From Paracoccaceae bacterium (lineage in GTDB: Bacteria > Pseudomonadota > Alphaproteobacteria > Rhodobacterales > Rhodobacteraceae), in contig SKNG01000053.1 in NCBI GenBank assembly GCA_007120685.1, positions 1-6,647 on the forward strand: a stretch of DNA of 6,647 bases. Direction: 5' to 3'. Under the pieces are notes generated by a model that had not been told where the DNA came from, made no database searches, and saw only the letters and a program-made list of their open reading frames with translations. The position numbers were made by a program, and so were the translations under genes. This document shows positions 1 to 5,705 of this stretch, piece by piece (the first letter of the stretch is position 1; every line of letters starts with the position of its first letter).

Positions 1-842
1 ACGCCGGACACCTGCCCGTGCCGGTCCAGTTCGATCACCCGCTGGCGGGCGCGCATGTCGATATCGTCATGCTCCTTGTAAAACGGGATCTCGGTCTCGG
101 CCAGCAGCCGGAACGCCTCGGGGTCCACGGCGCGCAGGTCATCGGCGACGGCGGTGCCATCGAGAAACAGGTTCAGCCCGCCCTTCACGCTGTTGGCGCG
201 GCAATGCAGGTACTGGATGCCGGGCGCCAGTTCCTCGGCCGGGACATCGGTGTGCAGTTCCAGCGCGCTGGCCGTATAGGCCAGGTTCGTCGGCTTGATA
301 TGGGTGCGCACGTCGAAATAGCTGCCGAAAAAGCTGGGGCGGATGGTGCCCAGCAGTGCCGCCGTGTCGGTCAGCGCGGCGTCGGTGTCCGGCATGTCGG
401 TGACGATGGCCAGCCCCTCGGTCAGCAGGGCCTCCATCCAGCGGCGGCGTTCCTCGGCGCTGTTCATCAACCGGGGGTGCGAGACGCGGGTGACATGCGG
501 GTAATGGTCGGCAAACCAGGGCCGGCGCTGCAGGTCGGCGGGGTCCGGGCGCTGGTCGCCCTGAGCGTAGCTGTTCAGCATCGCCAGCGGGTAGCGCGAG
601 CGGTGATCCTCGCCCGCCCAGTCGATCACCAGCGCGCCGTCCTCCAGCCAGGCGTGGGCCGGGCGCGGGGTGGTGGCGTGGTGGAATATGTCGAAGACCC
701 GTTCGCGGGTAATAGGATCAAATGACGTGGGGCAATTGTCCCGCAGCCACCAGTAGTTGAAATAACCCGCCCGGCCATCGCCCAGGGGCACGTCCAGCCC
801 GGTTTCACCCAGGCTCAGGGTATCGATCACGGCGCCATCCAT
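1..842 (-). CDS. Gamma-butyrobetaine hydroxylase-like 2-oxoglutarate/Fe(II) dioxygenase (TauD/TfdA superfamily), 3' end missing
   Basis: An uninterrupted frame reads from ATG at 842 to the left edge, giving 280 codons of a family usually near 380-400 residues; the C-terminal part lies outside. The start is supported by a perfect AGGAGG (849-854) six bases upstream; a second ATG at 838 is less well spaced. Residues 26-45 (GYFNYWWLRDNCPTSFDP) match the N-terminal small domain of BBOX and trimethyllysine dioxygenases, followed by the jelly-roll catalytic domain. H197-T198-D199 is the HxD iron-binding pair, in the family context ELHTDVPAEELAPGIQYLHC, with GGLNLFLDG downstream. The third iron ligand (His) and the 2-oxoglutarate Arg would be in the missing part. 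Such enzymes hydroxylate gamma-butyrobetaine to carnitine or related trimethylammonium substrates. Aligned by eye with human BBOX1, the cage positions are aromatic (F172, F176, Y189), but the zinc site keeps only C37 and H80; the other two cysteines are T39 and D42. Substrate is therefore uncertain. It is divergent from a LysR gene that may regulate it. Family call firm, exact activity not. Confidence 0.85.
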   Translation of the reverse strand, partial: MDGAVIDTLSLGETGLDVPLGDGRAGYFNYWWLRDNCPTSFDPITRERVFDIFHHATTPRPAHAWLEDGALVIDWAGEDHRSRYPLAMLNSYAQGDQRPDPADLQRRPWFADHYPHVTRVSHPRLMNSAEERRRWMEALLTEGLAIVTDMPDTDAALTDTAALLGTIRPSFFGSYFDVRTHIKPTNLAYTASALELHTDVPAEELAPGIQYLHCRANSVKGGLNLFLDGTAVADDLRAVDPEAFRLLAETEIPFYKEHDDIDMRARQRVIELDRHGQVSG

Positions 843-888
843 TGCCTGCCTCCTGATGCAGCATGTCCTCGCAGCCAAACGTAGACCC

Positions 889-918
889 GGGCAAGGCGGG
901 AAAAAATGTCGATTGCCC
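889..918. promoter_or_regulatory. Candidate LysR operator: GGGCAA-N18-TTGCCC dyad in the divergent intergenic region
   Basis: A perfect 6-bp inverted repeat, GGGCAA (889-894) and TTGCCC (913-918), lies between the dioxygenase start (842) and the LysR start (948). LysR regulators typically bind dyads in the divergent promoter region shared with their target. The centre is about 60 bp from the dioxygenase start and 44 bp from the regulator start. An A-tract (901-906) sits between the arms, and a TATAAG (928-933) follows as a possible -10 for the LysR gene, without a convincing -35. The role as operator is inferred from position and symmetry only. Confidence 0.4.
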
Positions 919-947
919 TGAAGGAAATATAAGTCCAGGTTTATTCT

Positions 948-1841
948 ATGTCCCATCCGCTGCCCCCGCTTCGCCTGTTAACCGCCTTTGCCGCCGTGGC
1001 GCGCAGCGGGTCGGTGCAGGCGGCGGCGGCGGAACTGAACGTCACCCAGCCGGCGATCAGCCAGGCGGTGAAGCAGTTGGAAGACCATGTCGGCCAGCCG
1101 CTCTTGGATCGGGGGCGCCGGCCCGCCCGGCCTACCGAGGCGGGCGAGACGTTGGCCCGCGCCATCCTGGACGGGCTGGGCCAGATTGCGCAGGCGCTGG
1201 AGGCGCTGCGGCTGGCGCAGGCGGGCCATGACGGCACGGTGACGGTGGCCTGTTCGGTGGGGGTGGCGACCTATTGGCTGATGCCGCAGCTTTCGGCCTT
1301 TTACCGTGCCTATCCGGAGTATCTGGTCAATGTCATGACCACGCCCACTGGCTCGCCGCCCATGGGCGAAGGCGTGGATCTGGCCATCCGCTTTGGGCAC
1401 GGGCGCTGGACGGATGGCGCCGTCCACCACCTGTTTGACGAGGTTGTGGAGCCGCTTTGTGCGCCGGAACTGCGTGCGCGCCACGGGGCTGTGGTATCGC
1501 CGGCAGCGGTGTCGCTGCTGCATGTGCGCTCGTCCGAGCCGTCCTGGCTGTCCTGGGAGGCGTACCTGCGCGCCACCGGGCAACCGCCGGTGCGGCGCGA
1601 GGGGCAGGTGTTCACCAACTACGTGCAGGCCACGCAGGCGGCGCTGGAAGGGCATGGGATGATGCTGGGCTGGCGCTCGATCGCCGGTGCGCTGTGTGCG
1701 GCGGGCAGGCTGGTCCCGGCCGGGCTGCCGCCGCTAGCGGTGCCGGATGCGTTCTTTCTGATTGCGCGCGGCAAGCGCCGGGGCAAAGCCAGCGAGGTCT
1801 TTGCCGATTGGCTGCTGGCCAACGCCGCCACTCCAGGCTGA
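948..1841 (+). CDS. LysR-type transcriptional regulator, GcvA-like
   Basis: This encodes 297 residues, the normal LysR length. The N-terminal winged helix-turn-helix spans about residues 6-65: SGSVQAAAAELNVTQPAISQ (20-39) covers the HTH, then VKQLEDHVGQPLLDRG and the PTEAGE turn that leads into the linker helix (about 67-90). The rest (about 95-290) is the periplasmic-binding-protein-like effector domain, opening with VTVACSVGVATYWLMPQL, the pattern seen in GcvA-type members. ATG 948 is the first start after an in-frame TAA at 930; the Shine-Dalgarno is weak (AGG at 937-939). The protein should act in the cytoplasm as a DNA-bound dimer or tetramer. It is divergent from the BBOX-like dioxygenase across a 105-bp gap holding an inverted repeat, so control of that gene and autoregulation are the simplest reading. 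The effector cannot be told from the sequence. Family assignment is firm; the subgroup is judged by eye. Confidence 0.93.
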   Translation: MSHPLPPLRLLTAFAAVARSGSVQAAAAELNVTQPAISQAVKQLEDHVGQPLLDRGRRPARPTEAGETLARAILDGLGQIAQALEALRLAQAGHDGTVTVACSVGVATYWLMPQLSAFYRAYPEYLVNVMTTPTGSPPMGEGVDLAIRFGHGRWTDGAVHHLFDEVVEPLCAPELRARHGAVVSPAAVSLLHVRSSEPSWLSWEAYLRATGQPPVRREGQVFTNYVQATQAALEGHGMMLGWRSIAGALCAAGRLVPAGLPPLAVPDAFFLIARGKRRGKASEVFADWLLANAATPG

Positions 1842-1932
1842 CGCCCCATTGCCAAAGGGATGGGCGAGAAAGACCGCAGGCGCACAACCCGACCGGCTGA
1901 TTTTCAACCCGGATCAGTAACTTTCGGGACAA

Positions 1933-2019
1933 TGGTGCCCAGGAGAGGACTCGAACCTCCACGCCCGTACGGGCACTAGCACCTGAAGCTAGCGCGTCTA
2001 CCAGTTCCGCCACCTGGGC
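1933..2019 (-). tRNA. tRNA-Leu, anticodon CAG
   Basis: The minus strand from 2019 folds as a complete class II tRNA of 87 nt. The acceptor stem is GCCCAGG paired with CCTGGGC, followed by discriminator A (1936) and an encoded CCA (1935-1933). The D arm contains AACTGGTAGAC. The anticodon stem CTAGC/GCTAG encloses loop TTCAGGT, with anticodon CAG at 1985-1983. The long variable arm GCCCGTACGGGC is typical of tRNA-Leu, and the T loop is GGTTCGAGTCC. It decodes CUG, probably the main leucine codon in this GC-rich genome. Its 3' end faces the 3' end of the LysR gene 91 bp away. No base looks damaged, so it should be functional. Confidence 0.97.
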
Positions 2020-2036
2020 AGGTTGCGTAGGCGGTG

Positions 2037-2063
2037 ATTATCGGCGCGCCACGGGGCTGTCAA
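2037..2063 (-). promoter_or_regulatory. Probable sigma-70 type promoter of tRNA-Leu
   Basis: Read on the minus strand, a perfect -35 hexamer TTGACA (2063-2058) is followed after 15 bp by GATAAT (2042-2037), a 5/6 match to the -10 consensus. Transcription would begin around 2030, about ten bases upstream of the mature tRNA 5' end, as is usual for tRNA genes. The 15-bp spacer is short. A second TTGATA lies 11 bp further upstream in a partial direct repeat (GTTGATA, then GTTGACA). Confidence 0.6.
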
Positions 2064-2153
2064 CGGGGTATCAACCCTTTTTCGGCTGCCATAAATCGGT
2101 GTGTTGCGCCAGCAGCGCGCGCCTGGCGGCGGCGGCCCGCGGGACTATATCTT

Positions 2154-2181
2154 CTTGTGACAAGGCCCTTCCGGCGATAAG
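2154..2181 (+). promoter_or_regulatory. Weak promoter or operator candidate upstream of the NDUFA9-like gene
   Basis: An 11-bp perfect palindrome CTTGT-G-ACAAG (2154-2164) contains a possible -35 TTGTGA (2155-2160), followed after 15 bp by GATAAG (2176-2181). The start codon is 42 bp downstream. The hexamer matches are only moderate, so this is a suggestion; the palindrome itself is directly visible. Confidence 0.25.
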
Positions 2182-2223
2182 CAACGCGGCAACCGACGGT
2201 CTGCGCGCAACGAGGGAATTCCA

Positions 2224-3213
2224 ATGTCGAAACTGGTCACGATCTTTGGCGGCTCGGGCTTCGTGGGGCGCTACATTGCCCGGCGGATGGCGCAGGCAGG
2301 CTGGCGGGTGCGGGTGGCGGTCCGACGCCCCAATGAGGCGCTTTTCGTGCGTACCTATGGTGTTGTCGGTCAGGTCGAGCCGGTGTTGTGCAACATCCGT
2401 GACGAAGCCTCGGTCCGCGCGGCGCTGGCCGGAGCCGATGCGGCGGTGAACTGCGTGGGCATCCTGTTCGAAGCCGGCAAGAACCGGTTCGATCCGGTGC
2501 AGGCCCAGGCGCCCGGTCAGATCGCAAGACTGGCCGCCGAGGCGGGTGTGGCACAGCTTGTGCAGATTTCGGCCATCGGCGCCGATGCCGGGTCGCAAAG
2601 CGCCTATGCGCGCAGCAAGGCCGCGGGCGAGGCGGCGGTGCGCGCGGCCTTCCCCGATGCTGTCATCCTGCGCCCGTCCATCATCTTCGGCCCCGAGGAC
2701 CAGTTCTTCAACCGCTTCGCCGGCATGACCCGGTTTGCGCCCTTCCTGATGGTGGCCGGGGCCAGTTCGCGCTTTCAGCCTGTCTATGTGGATGACGTGG
2801 CACAGGCGGCGCAAAAAGCGATCCTGGGCGCGGTGGCGCCCGGCACCTACGAGCTTGGCGGGCCGGAGGTGAAGACCTTCCGCGAGTTGATGCAGATGAT
2901 GCTGGCCGAGATCCGGCGCAAGCGCATCATCGTCAACATGCCCTGGCCGATGGCGCATGCCGTTGCTGGTGGCTTGAGCGTCCTGCAGGCGGTCACGCTG
3001 GGGCTGTTCACCAATTCCGTGCTCACCCGTGACCAGCTGCGCAATCTGGCGAAGGACAATGTGGTGGCCGAGGGGGCAAAAGGCTTTGCCGATCTGGGCA
3101 TTGCACCGGTGCCGATGGAACTGGTGCTGCCGGATTACCTGTGGCGCTTTCGGCCGACCGGGCAGTACACCGCCATCCGGGAATCGGCGAGCGGGCTGAA
3201 GCGTCAGGAATAG
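2224..3213 (+). CDS. NDUFA9-like (complex I 39 kDa subunit family) NAD(P)-binding protein, atypical/extended SDR fold
   Basis: This encodes 329 residues. ATG 2224 follows GAGGG (2212-2216) at seven bases. Residues 4-15 (LVTIFGGSGFVG) form the first strand and a GGxGFVG dinucleotide-binding loop of the Rossmann fold. NCVGIL (76-81) is the conserved strand-4 region, S116 with Y128-x3-K132 are the SDR-type catalytic positions, and LRPSIIFGPED (149-159) is highly typical of NDUFA9-like and atypical SDR proteins. RFQPVYVDDVA (183-193) is the usual substrate-side motif of the family. Mitochondrial NDUFA9 is an accessory complex I subunit that binds NADPH and does not catalyse turnover. Whether the bacterial homologue joins complex I is unproven here, and no nuo gene is nearby. 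A hydrophobic stretch near 240-262 might touch membrane. The gene converges on uppP, and the two stop regions overlap by 10 bp. Alternative: a nucleoside-diphosphate-sugar epimerase-like oxidoreductase of unknown substrate. Confidence 0.88.
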   Translation: MSKLVTIFGGSGFVGRYIARRMAQAGWRVRVAVRRPNEALFVRTYGVVGQVEPVLCNIRDEASVRAALAGADAAVNCVGILFEAGKNRFDPVQAQAPGQIARLAAEAGVAQLVQISAIGADAGSQSAYARSKAAGEAAVRAAFPDAVILRPSIIFGPEDQFFNRFAGMTRFAPFLMVAGASSRFQPVYVDDVAQAAQKAILGAVAPGTYELGGPEVKTFRELMQMMLAEIRRKRIIVNMPWPMAHAVAGGLSVLQAVTLGLFTNSVLTRDQLRNLAKDNVVAEGAKGFADLGIAPVPMELVLPDYLWRFRPTGQYTAIRESASGLKRQE

Positions 3214-4013
3214 GCGATCAGCAGCAGCAACGCGCCCAGGATCACGCGGTAGATCACATAGGGCGTGAAGCTGACCAGATGCAGGAAACGCATCATCAGC
3301 GCCAGCGCCGCATAGGCCGCGAAGAACGCCAGCACTGCGCCCAGGCTCAGTTGCCACAAGAGATCCGCGTCCAGAGGCTGGCCAGGCAGTCTCAGCAGCA
3401 GATAGCCGCTGGAGGCAAGCGTGATGGGGATCGACATGAGCATGGCCAACCGGGCGGCCTCGTGCCGCTCGAAGCCCAGCATGCGCCCGGCGGTCATGGT
3501 GATGCCAGAGCGCGACACGCCGGGGATCAGCGCCACGGCCTGCCAAAGCCCCATGATCAGCGCGTCTTTCAACCGCCATTCCTGCGCCAGACGGCGTTCG
3601 GGGAACGTGCGGTGCGCCCACCACAACAGGATGCCGAAAATGATCATCATCCAACCGATCACGGTGGCATTGCGCAACAGGTCGATCCATCCGGTGAGCG
3701 TCAGAATGCCGCCCAGCAGCAGTGCGGGCACGGTCGCCACCGCCAGCGCGAAGGCCAGAAACGATTCAGGACTGCCAAGCGAGCCGCGCAGCAACTGGCC
3801 GGTTCCGGTCAGGATGCGGGCGAAATCGGCCCGGAAATAAAGGCATACCGCGACGATCGAACCCAGATGCACGGCAACATCCAGCGCGATGGCGTCGGTA
3901 TCGGGTGACGTGCCGAGTTCATGCAGCAAAACCAAATGGGCAGAAGAAGAGATCGGCAGAAATTCCGTAATCCCCTGCACAATGGCCAGTATGAACAGGT
4001 GAAAGAGAGTCAT
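3204..4013 (-). CDS. uppP: Undecaprenyl-diphosphatase UppP (BacA)
   Basis: This encodes 269 residues, normal for UppP. The enzyme is an integral inner-membrane phosphatase that converts undecaprenyl diphosphate to undecaprenyl phosphate, recycling the lipid carrier of peptidoglycan and other envelope glycans; extra copies cause bacitracin resistance. Diagnostic motifs are present: Q13-x3-E17 followed by FLPISSSAH (18-26), corresponding to the E/QxxxE plus PxSSxxH active-site segment, and PGVSRSG (164-170) with the essential arginine R168. Hydrophobic segments fit about eight membrane helices (roughly 2-20, 45-60, 84-107, 114-132, 150-164, 187-206, 217-241, 250-268). ATG 4013 begins the MTLFHLFILAIVQGITE segment; its ribosome site is weak (AGG seven bases upstream). 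It is divergent from gltD across about 208 bp and runs tail-to-tail into the NDUFA9-like gene, so any terminator must lie inside that neighbour. The function call is strong. Confidence 0.97.
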   Translation of the reverse strand: MTLFHLFILAIVQGITEFLPISSSAHLVLLHELGTSPDTDAIALDVAVHLGSIVAVCLYFRADFARILTGTGQLLRGSLGSPESFLAFALAVATVPALLLGGILTLTGWIDLLRNATVIGWMMIIFGILLWWAHRTFPERRLAQEWRLKDALIMGLWQAVALIPGVSRSGITMTAGRMLGFERHEAARLAMLMSIPITLASSGYLLLRLPGQPLDADLLWQLSLGAVLAFFAAYAALALMMRFLHLVSFTPYVIYRVILGALLLLIAYS

Positions 4014-4038
4014 GGATGGACCTATCGTTTGGGGCGTT

Positions 4039-4053
4039 TTGGCATAGCGCCAA
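4039..4053. repeat. Short inverted repeat TTGGC-N5-GCCAA between uppP and gltD
   Basis: TTGGC (4039-4043) and GCCAA (4049-4053) form a perfect dyad with a five-base spacer, 26 bases upstream of the uppP start codon. It could be a protein-binding site or part of the uppP 5' leader. No consensus promoter could be placed with confidence for either divergent gene in 4014-4221, which is notably AT-rich compared with the flanking genes. Confidence 0.3.
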
Positions 4054-4146
4054 CAGCAGGAAAAGCGCTAAAATAGTAAACTGTGCTGACATAAATACAT
4101 GGGCGCTGATCTGCCCCGCACCGATTGCGGCAGTGATTTCCGGTAA

Positions 4147-4174
4147 AAAAGTCATACTTGCTGACTTTTCTTTT
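4147..4174 (+). terminator. Attenuator- or terminator-like hairpin in the gltD leader
   Basis: AAAAGTCA (4147-4154) and TGACTTTT (4162-4169) form a perfect 8-bp inverted repeat with a seven-base loop, and the 3' arm runs into TTTTCTTTT (4166-4174). The shape resembles an intrinsic terminator or attenuator, but the stem has only two G-C pairs, so it would be weak. It lies 48-75 bases upstream of the gltD start. Its 3' arm contains GCTGACT (4160-4166), which is also complementary to AGTCAGC (4213-4219) at the gltD ribosome-binding site, so an alternative pairing is possible. Regulatory meaning is inferred. Confidence 0.3.
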
Positions 4175-4194
4175 CCCTGATGACGCAGTATCTG

Positions 4195-4221
4195 TGGCTG
4201 ACTGTCAGGGGGAGTCAGCTG
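4195..4221 (+). promoter_or_regulatory. Ribosome-binding site of gltD inside a hairpin; decides the start
   Basis: GCTGACT (4197-4203) and AGTCAGC (4213-4219) form a perfect 7-bp stem, extendable by two G-U pairs, with loop GTCAGGGGG. The Shine-Dalgarno core GGGGGAG (4208-4214) straddles the loop and the 3' arm and ends seven bases before ATG 4222. This supports 4222 as the true start rather than the in-frame ATG 4180, which has only a pyrimidine-rich stretch in front of it. The overlap of ribosome site and stem suggests translational control, but this has not been shown. Confidence 0.5.
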
Positions 4222-5658
4222 ATGGCACAGAATCGGATGCTGAAATTCGTCACTGTCGGCAAGGAGATGCCGGCGAAACGCGACGCCGACGAGCGGCGGG
4301 CGGATTTCGACGAGATCTATGGCGAGTATGCCGCCGAGAAGGCAGCCGAACAGGCCGGGCGCTGCAGCCAGTGCGGCGTGCCCTATTGTCAGACGCATTG
4401 CCCGCTACACAACAATATTCCCGACTGGCTGATGTTAACCGCCGAGGGGCGGCTTCAGGAAGCCTATGAGATGAGCCAGTCCACCAATACGTTCCCCGAG
4501 ATCTGCGGCCGCATCTGCCCGCAGGATCGGTTGTGCGAGGGCAATTGCGTGATCGAACAGGCCGGGCACGGCACGGTGACGATTGGCGCCATCGAGAAAT
4601 ATCTGACCGATCTCGCCTGGGAGAACGGCTGGGTCAAGCCGCTGACCGCCGCCGAGGAACGCGCGGAGTCGGTGGGCATCATCGGCGCTGGCCCCGGCGG
4701 GCTGGCGGCGGCCGAGCGGCTGCGGCGGGCCGGCGTTCAGGTTACCGTTTATGACCGATATGATCGCGCGGGCGGGTTGATGACTTATGGCATACCGGGC
4801 TTCAAGCTTGAAAAACCGGTGGTGATGCAGCGGATAGAACAGCTGGAAGCCGGTGGCGTGCAATTCGTGCTGAATTGCAACGTGGGCGAGGACATCAGCT
4901 TCAGCGCCATCCGCGGCCAGCATGACGCGGTGATCGTTGCCACCGGCGTCTACAAGAGCCGTGAGCTGGGCGGGCCGGGGTCGGATCTGCCGGGTATCGA
5001 GCGGGCGATCGACTATCTGACCGCCTCGAACCGCAAGAGCTTTGGAGACGAGGTGCCGGAATTCGATAGTGGCCGGCTCGATGCGTCGGGCAAGCGCGTG
5101 GTGGTGATCGGCGGTGGCGATACGGCGATGGACTGCGTGCGCACGGCGATCCGCCAGGGGGCGAAAAGCGTGACCTGTCTATACCGGCGCGACCGCGAAA
5201 ACATGCCGGGCTCGCAGCGTGAGGTGCAGAATGCCGAGGAAGAAGGCGTGCGCTTTGCCTGGTTGACGGCGCCGGACGGGTTCCAGGGCGATGGTCAGGT
5301 CAGCGGCGTGCGCGTGCAGCGCATGCGGCTGGGCGCGCCTGATCTGAGCGGGCGCCGGACGCCAGAGCCCATCGCGGGCGACATCTACGTGGAAACGGCC
5401 GATCTGGTCATCAAGGCGCTGGGATTCGAGCCCGAGGAACTGCCAAGCCTCTGGGGCGAGGCCGACCTGCCTGTGACCCGCTGGGGCACCATCCGCGCAG
5501 AGTTCGGCACGCATCGGACGGCGCTGGATGGCGTCTGGGCCATCGGCGATATCGTCCGTGGGGCCAGCCTGGTGGTCTGGGCGATCCGCGATGGGCGCGA
5601 GGCAGCGGATTCGGTGCTCGACTACCTGTCCCAGCCCGCGCAGGTCGCTGCCGAATGA
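4222..5658 (+). CDS. gltD: Glutamate synthase (NADPH) small (beta) subunit GltD
   Basis: With the start at ATG 4222 (MAQNRMLKF), the protein has 478 residues, matching the family. It is the flavoprotein subunit of GOGAT: it oxidises NADPH on FAD and passes electrons through iron-sulfur clusters to the alpha subunit, where 2-oxoglutarate plus glutamine-derived ammonia becomes glutamate. Eight conserved cysteines for two [4Fe-4S] clusters are all present: C48, C51, C56, C60 and C95, C99, C105, C109. GAGPGG (155-160) is the FAD-binding Rossmann loop, followed by AAAERLRRAGVQVTVYDR, and GGGDTA (297-302) the NADPH-binding loop. VWAIGDIVRGASLVVWAIRDG near the C-terminus is the second FAD-contacting motif. 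An in-frame ATG at 4180 would add 14 residues but has no ribosome site. The gene lies upstream of gltB, the reverse of the E. coli order, with 127 bp between them filled by palindromes. Nothing looks broken. Related FAD/NADPH subunits (preTA, aegA) are excluded by the adjacent gltB. Confidence 0.97.
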   Translation: MAQNRMLKFVTVGKEMPAKRDADERRADFDEIYGEYAAEKAAEQAGRCSQCGVPYCQTHCPLHNNIPDWLMLTAEGRLQEAYEMSQSTNTFPEICGRICPQDRLCEGNCVIEQAGHGTVTIGAIEKYLTDLAWENGWVKPLTAAEERAESVGIIGAGPGGLAAAERLRRAGVQVTVYDRYDRAGGLMTYGIPGFKLEKPVVMQRIEQLEAGGVQFVLNCNVGEDISFSAIRGQHDAVIVATGVYKSRELGGPGSDLPGIERAIDYLTASNRKSFGDEVPEFDSGRLDASGKRVVVIGGGDTAMDCVRTAIRQGAKSVTCLYRRDRENMPGSQREVQNAEEEGVRFAWLTAPDGFQGDGQVSGVRVQRMRLGAPDLSGRRTPEPIAGDIYVETADLVIKALGFEPEELPSLWGEADLPVTRWGTIRAEFGTHRTALDGVWAIGDIVRGASLVVWAIRDGREAADSVLDYLSQPAQVAAE

Positions 5659-5680
5659 CCGTCGCTGGCAACGAAGCGAG

Positions 5681-5705
5681 GCAAGGGTTTTTCGAAAACC
5701 CTTGC
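5681..5705. repeat. Perfect inverted repeat, 11-bp arms with 3-nt loop
   Basis: GCAAGGGTTTT (5681-5691) and AAAACCCTTGC (5695-5705) are exact reverse complements around the three bases TCG. It begins 22 bases after the gltD stop codon. An RNA copy would form a stable hairpin with a very short loop. No run of U follows on either strand, so intrinsic termination is unlikely. It abuts and shares two bases (GC, 5704-5705) with the next palindrome. Confidence 0.9.

Noticed and set aside
18..725. Plus-strand ORF of 235 residues
   Set aside because: It is antisense to the BBOX-like dioxygenase, which has clear motifs and a strong ribosome-binding site; this ORF shows no domain.
1897..1917. CTGAT...ATCAG hairpin downstream of the tRNA and the LysR gene
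   Set aside because: A 5-bp stem with an 11-base loop and no U-tract is too weak to call a terminator.
1612..2013. Minus-strand ORF of 133 residues beginning MAELVDALASGAS
   Set aside because: Its start is a translation of the tRNA-Leu gene, a well-known false protein prediction, and the rest is antisense to the LysR gene.
2066..2082. GGGT-ATCA-ACCC followed by TTTTT, terminator-like on the plus strand
   Set aside because: The stem is only 4 bp and it overlaps the tRNA-Leu promoter on the other strand; no plus-strand transcript clearly needs a terminator here.
2071..3690. Minus-strand ORF of 539 residues
   Set aside because: It is antisense to the NDUFA9-like gene and out of frame with uppP; it is rich in H, R, G and A and has no recognisable domain. 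High-GC DNA commonly leaves such shadow frames open.
3141..3908. Plus-strand ORF of 255 residues
   Set aside because: It is antisense to uppP and has a low-complexity Q/H/R/G composition with no motif.
4039..4074. TTGGCA and TAAAAT as a gltD promoter
   Set aside because: The spacing of 24 bp is too long for a sigma-70 promoter, and no better-spaced -35 was found. A sigma-54 reading of TTGGCAT also fails because no GC lies at the required distance.
3919..4398. Minus-strand ORF of 159 residues spanning the uppP-gltD gap
   Set aside because: It runs antisense through the GltD cysteine cluster and then out of frame through uppP; no ribosome site or motif supports it.
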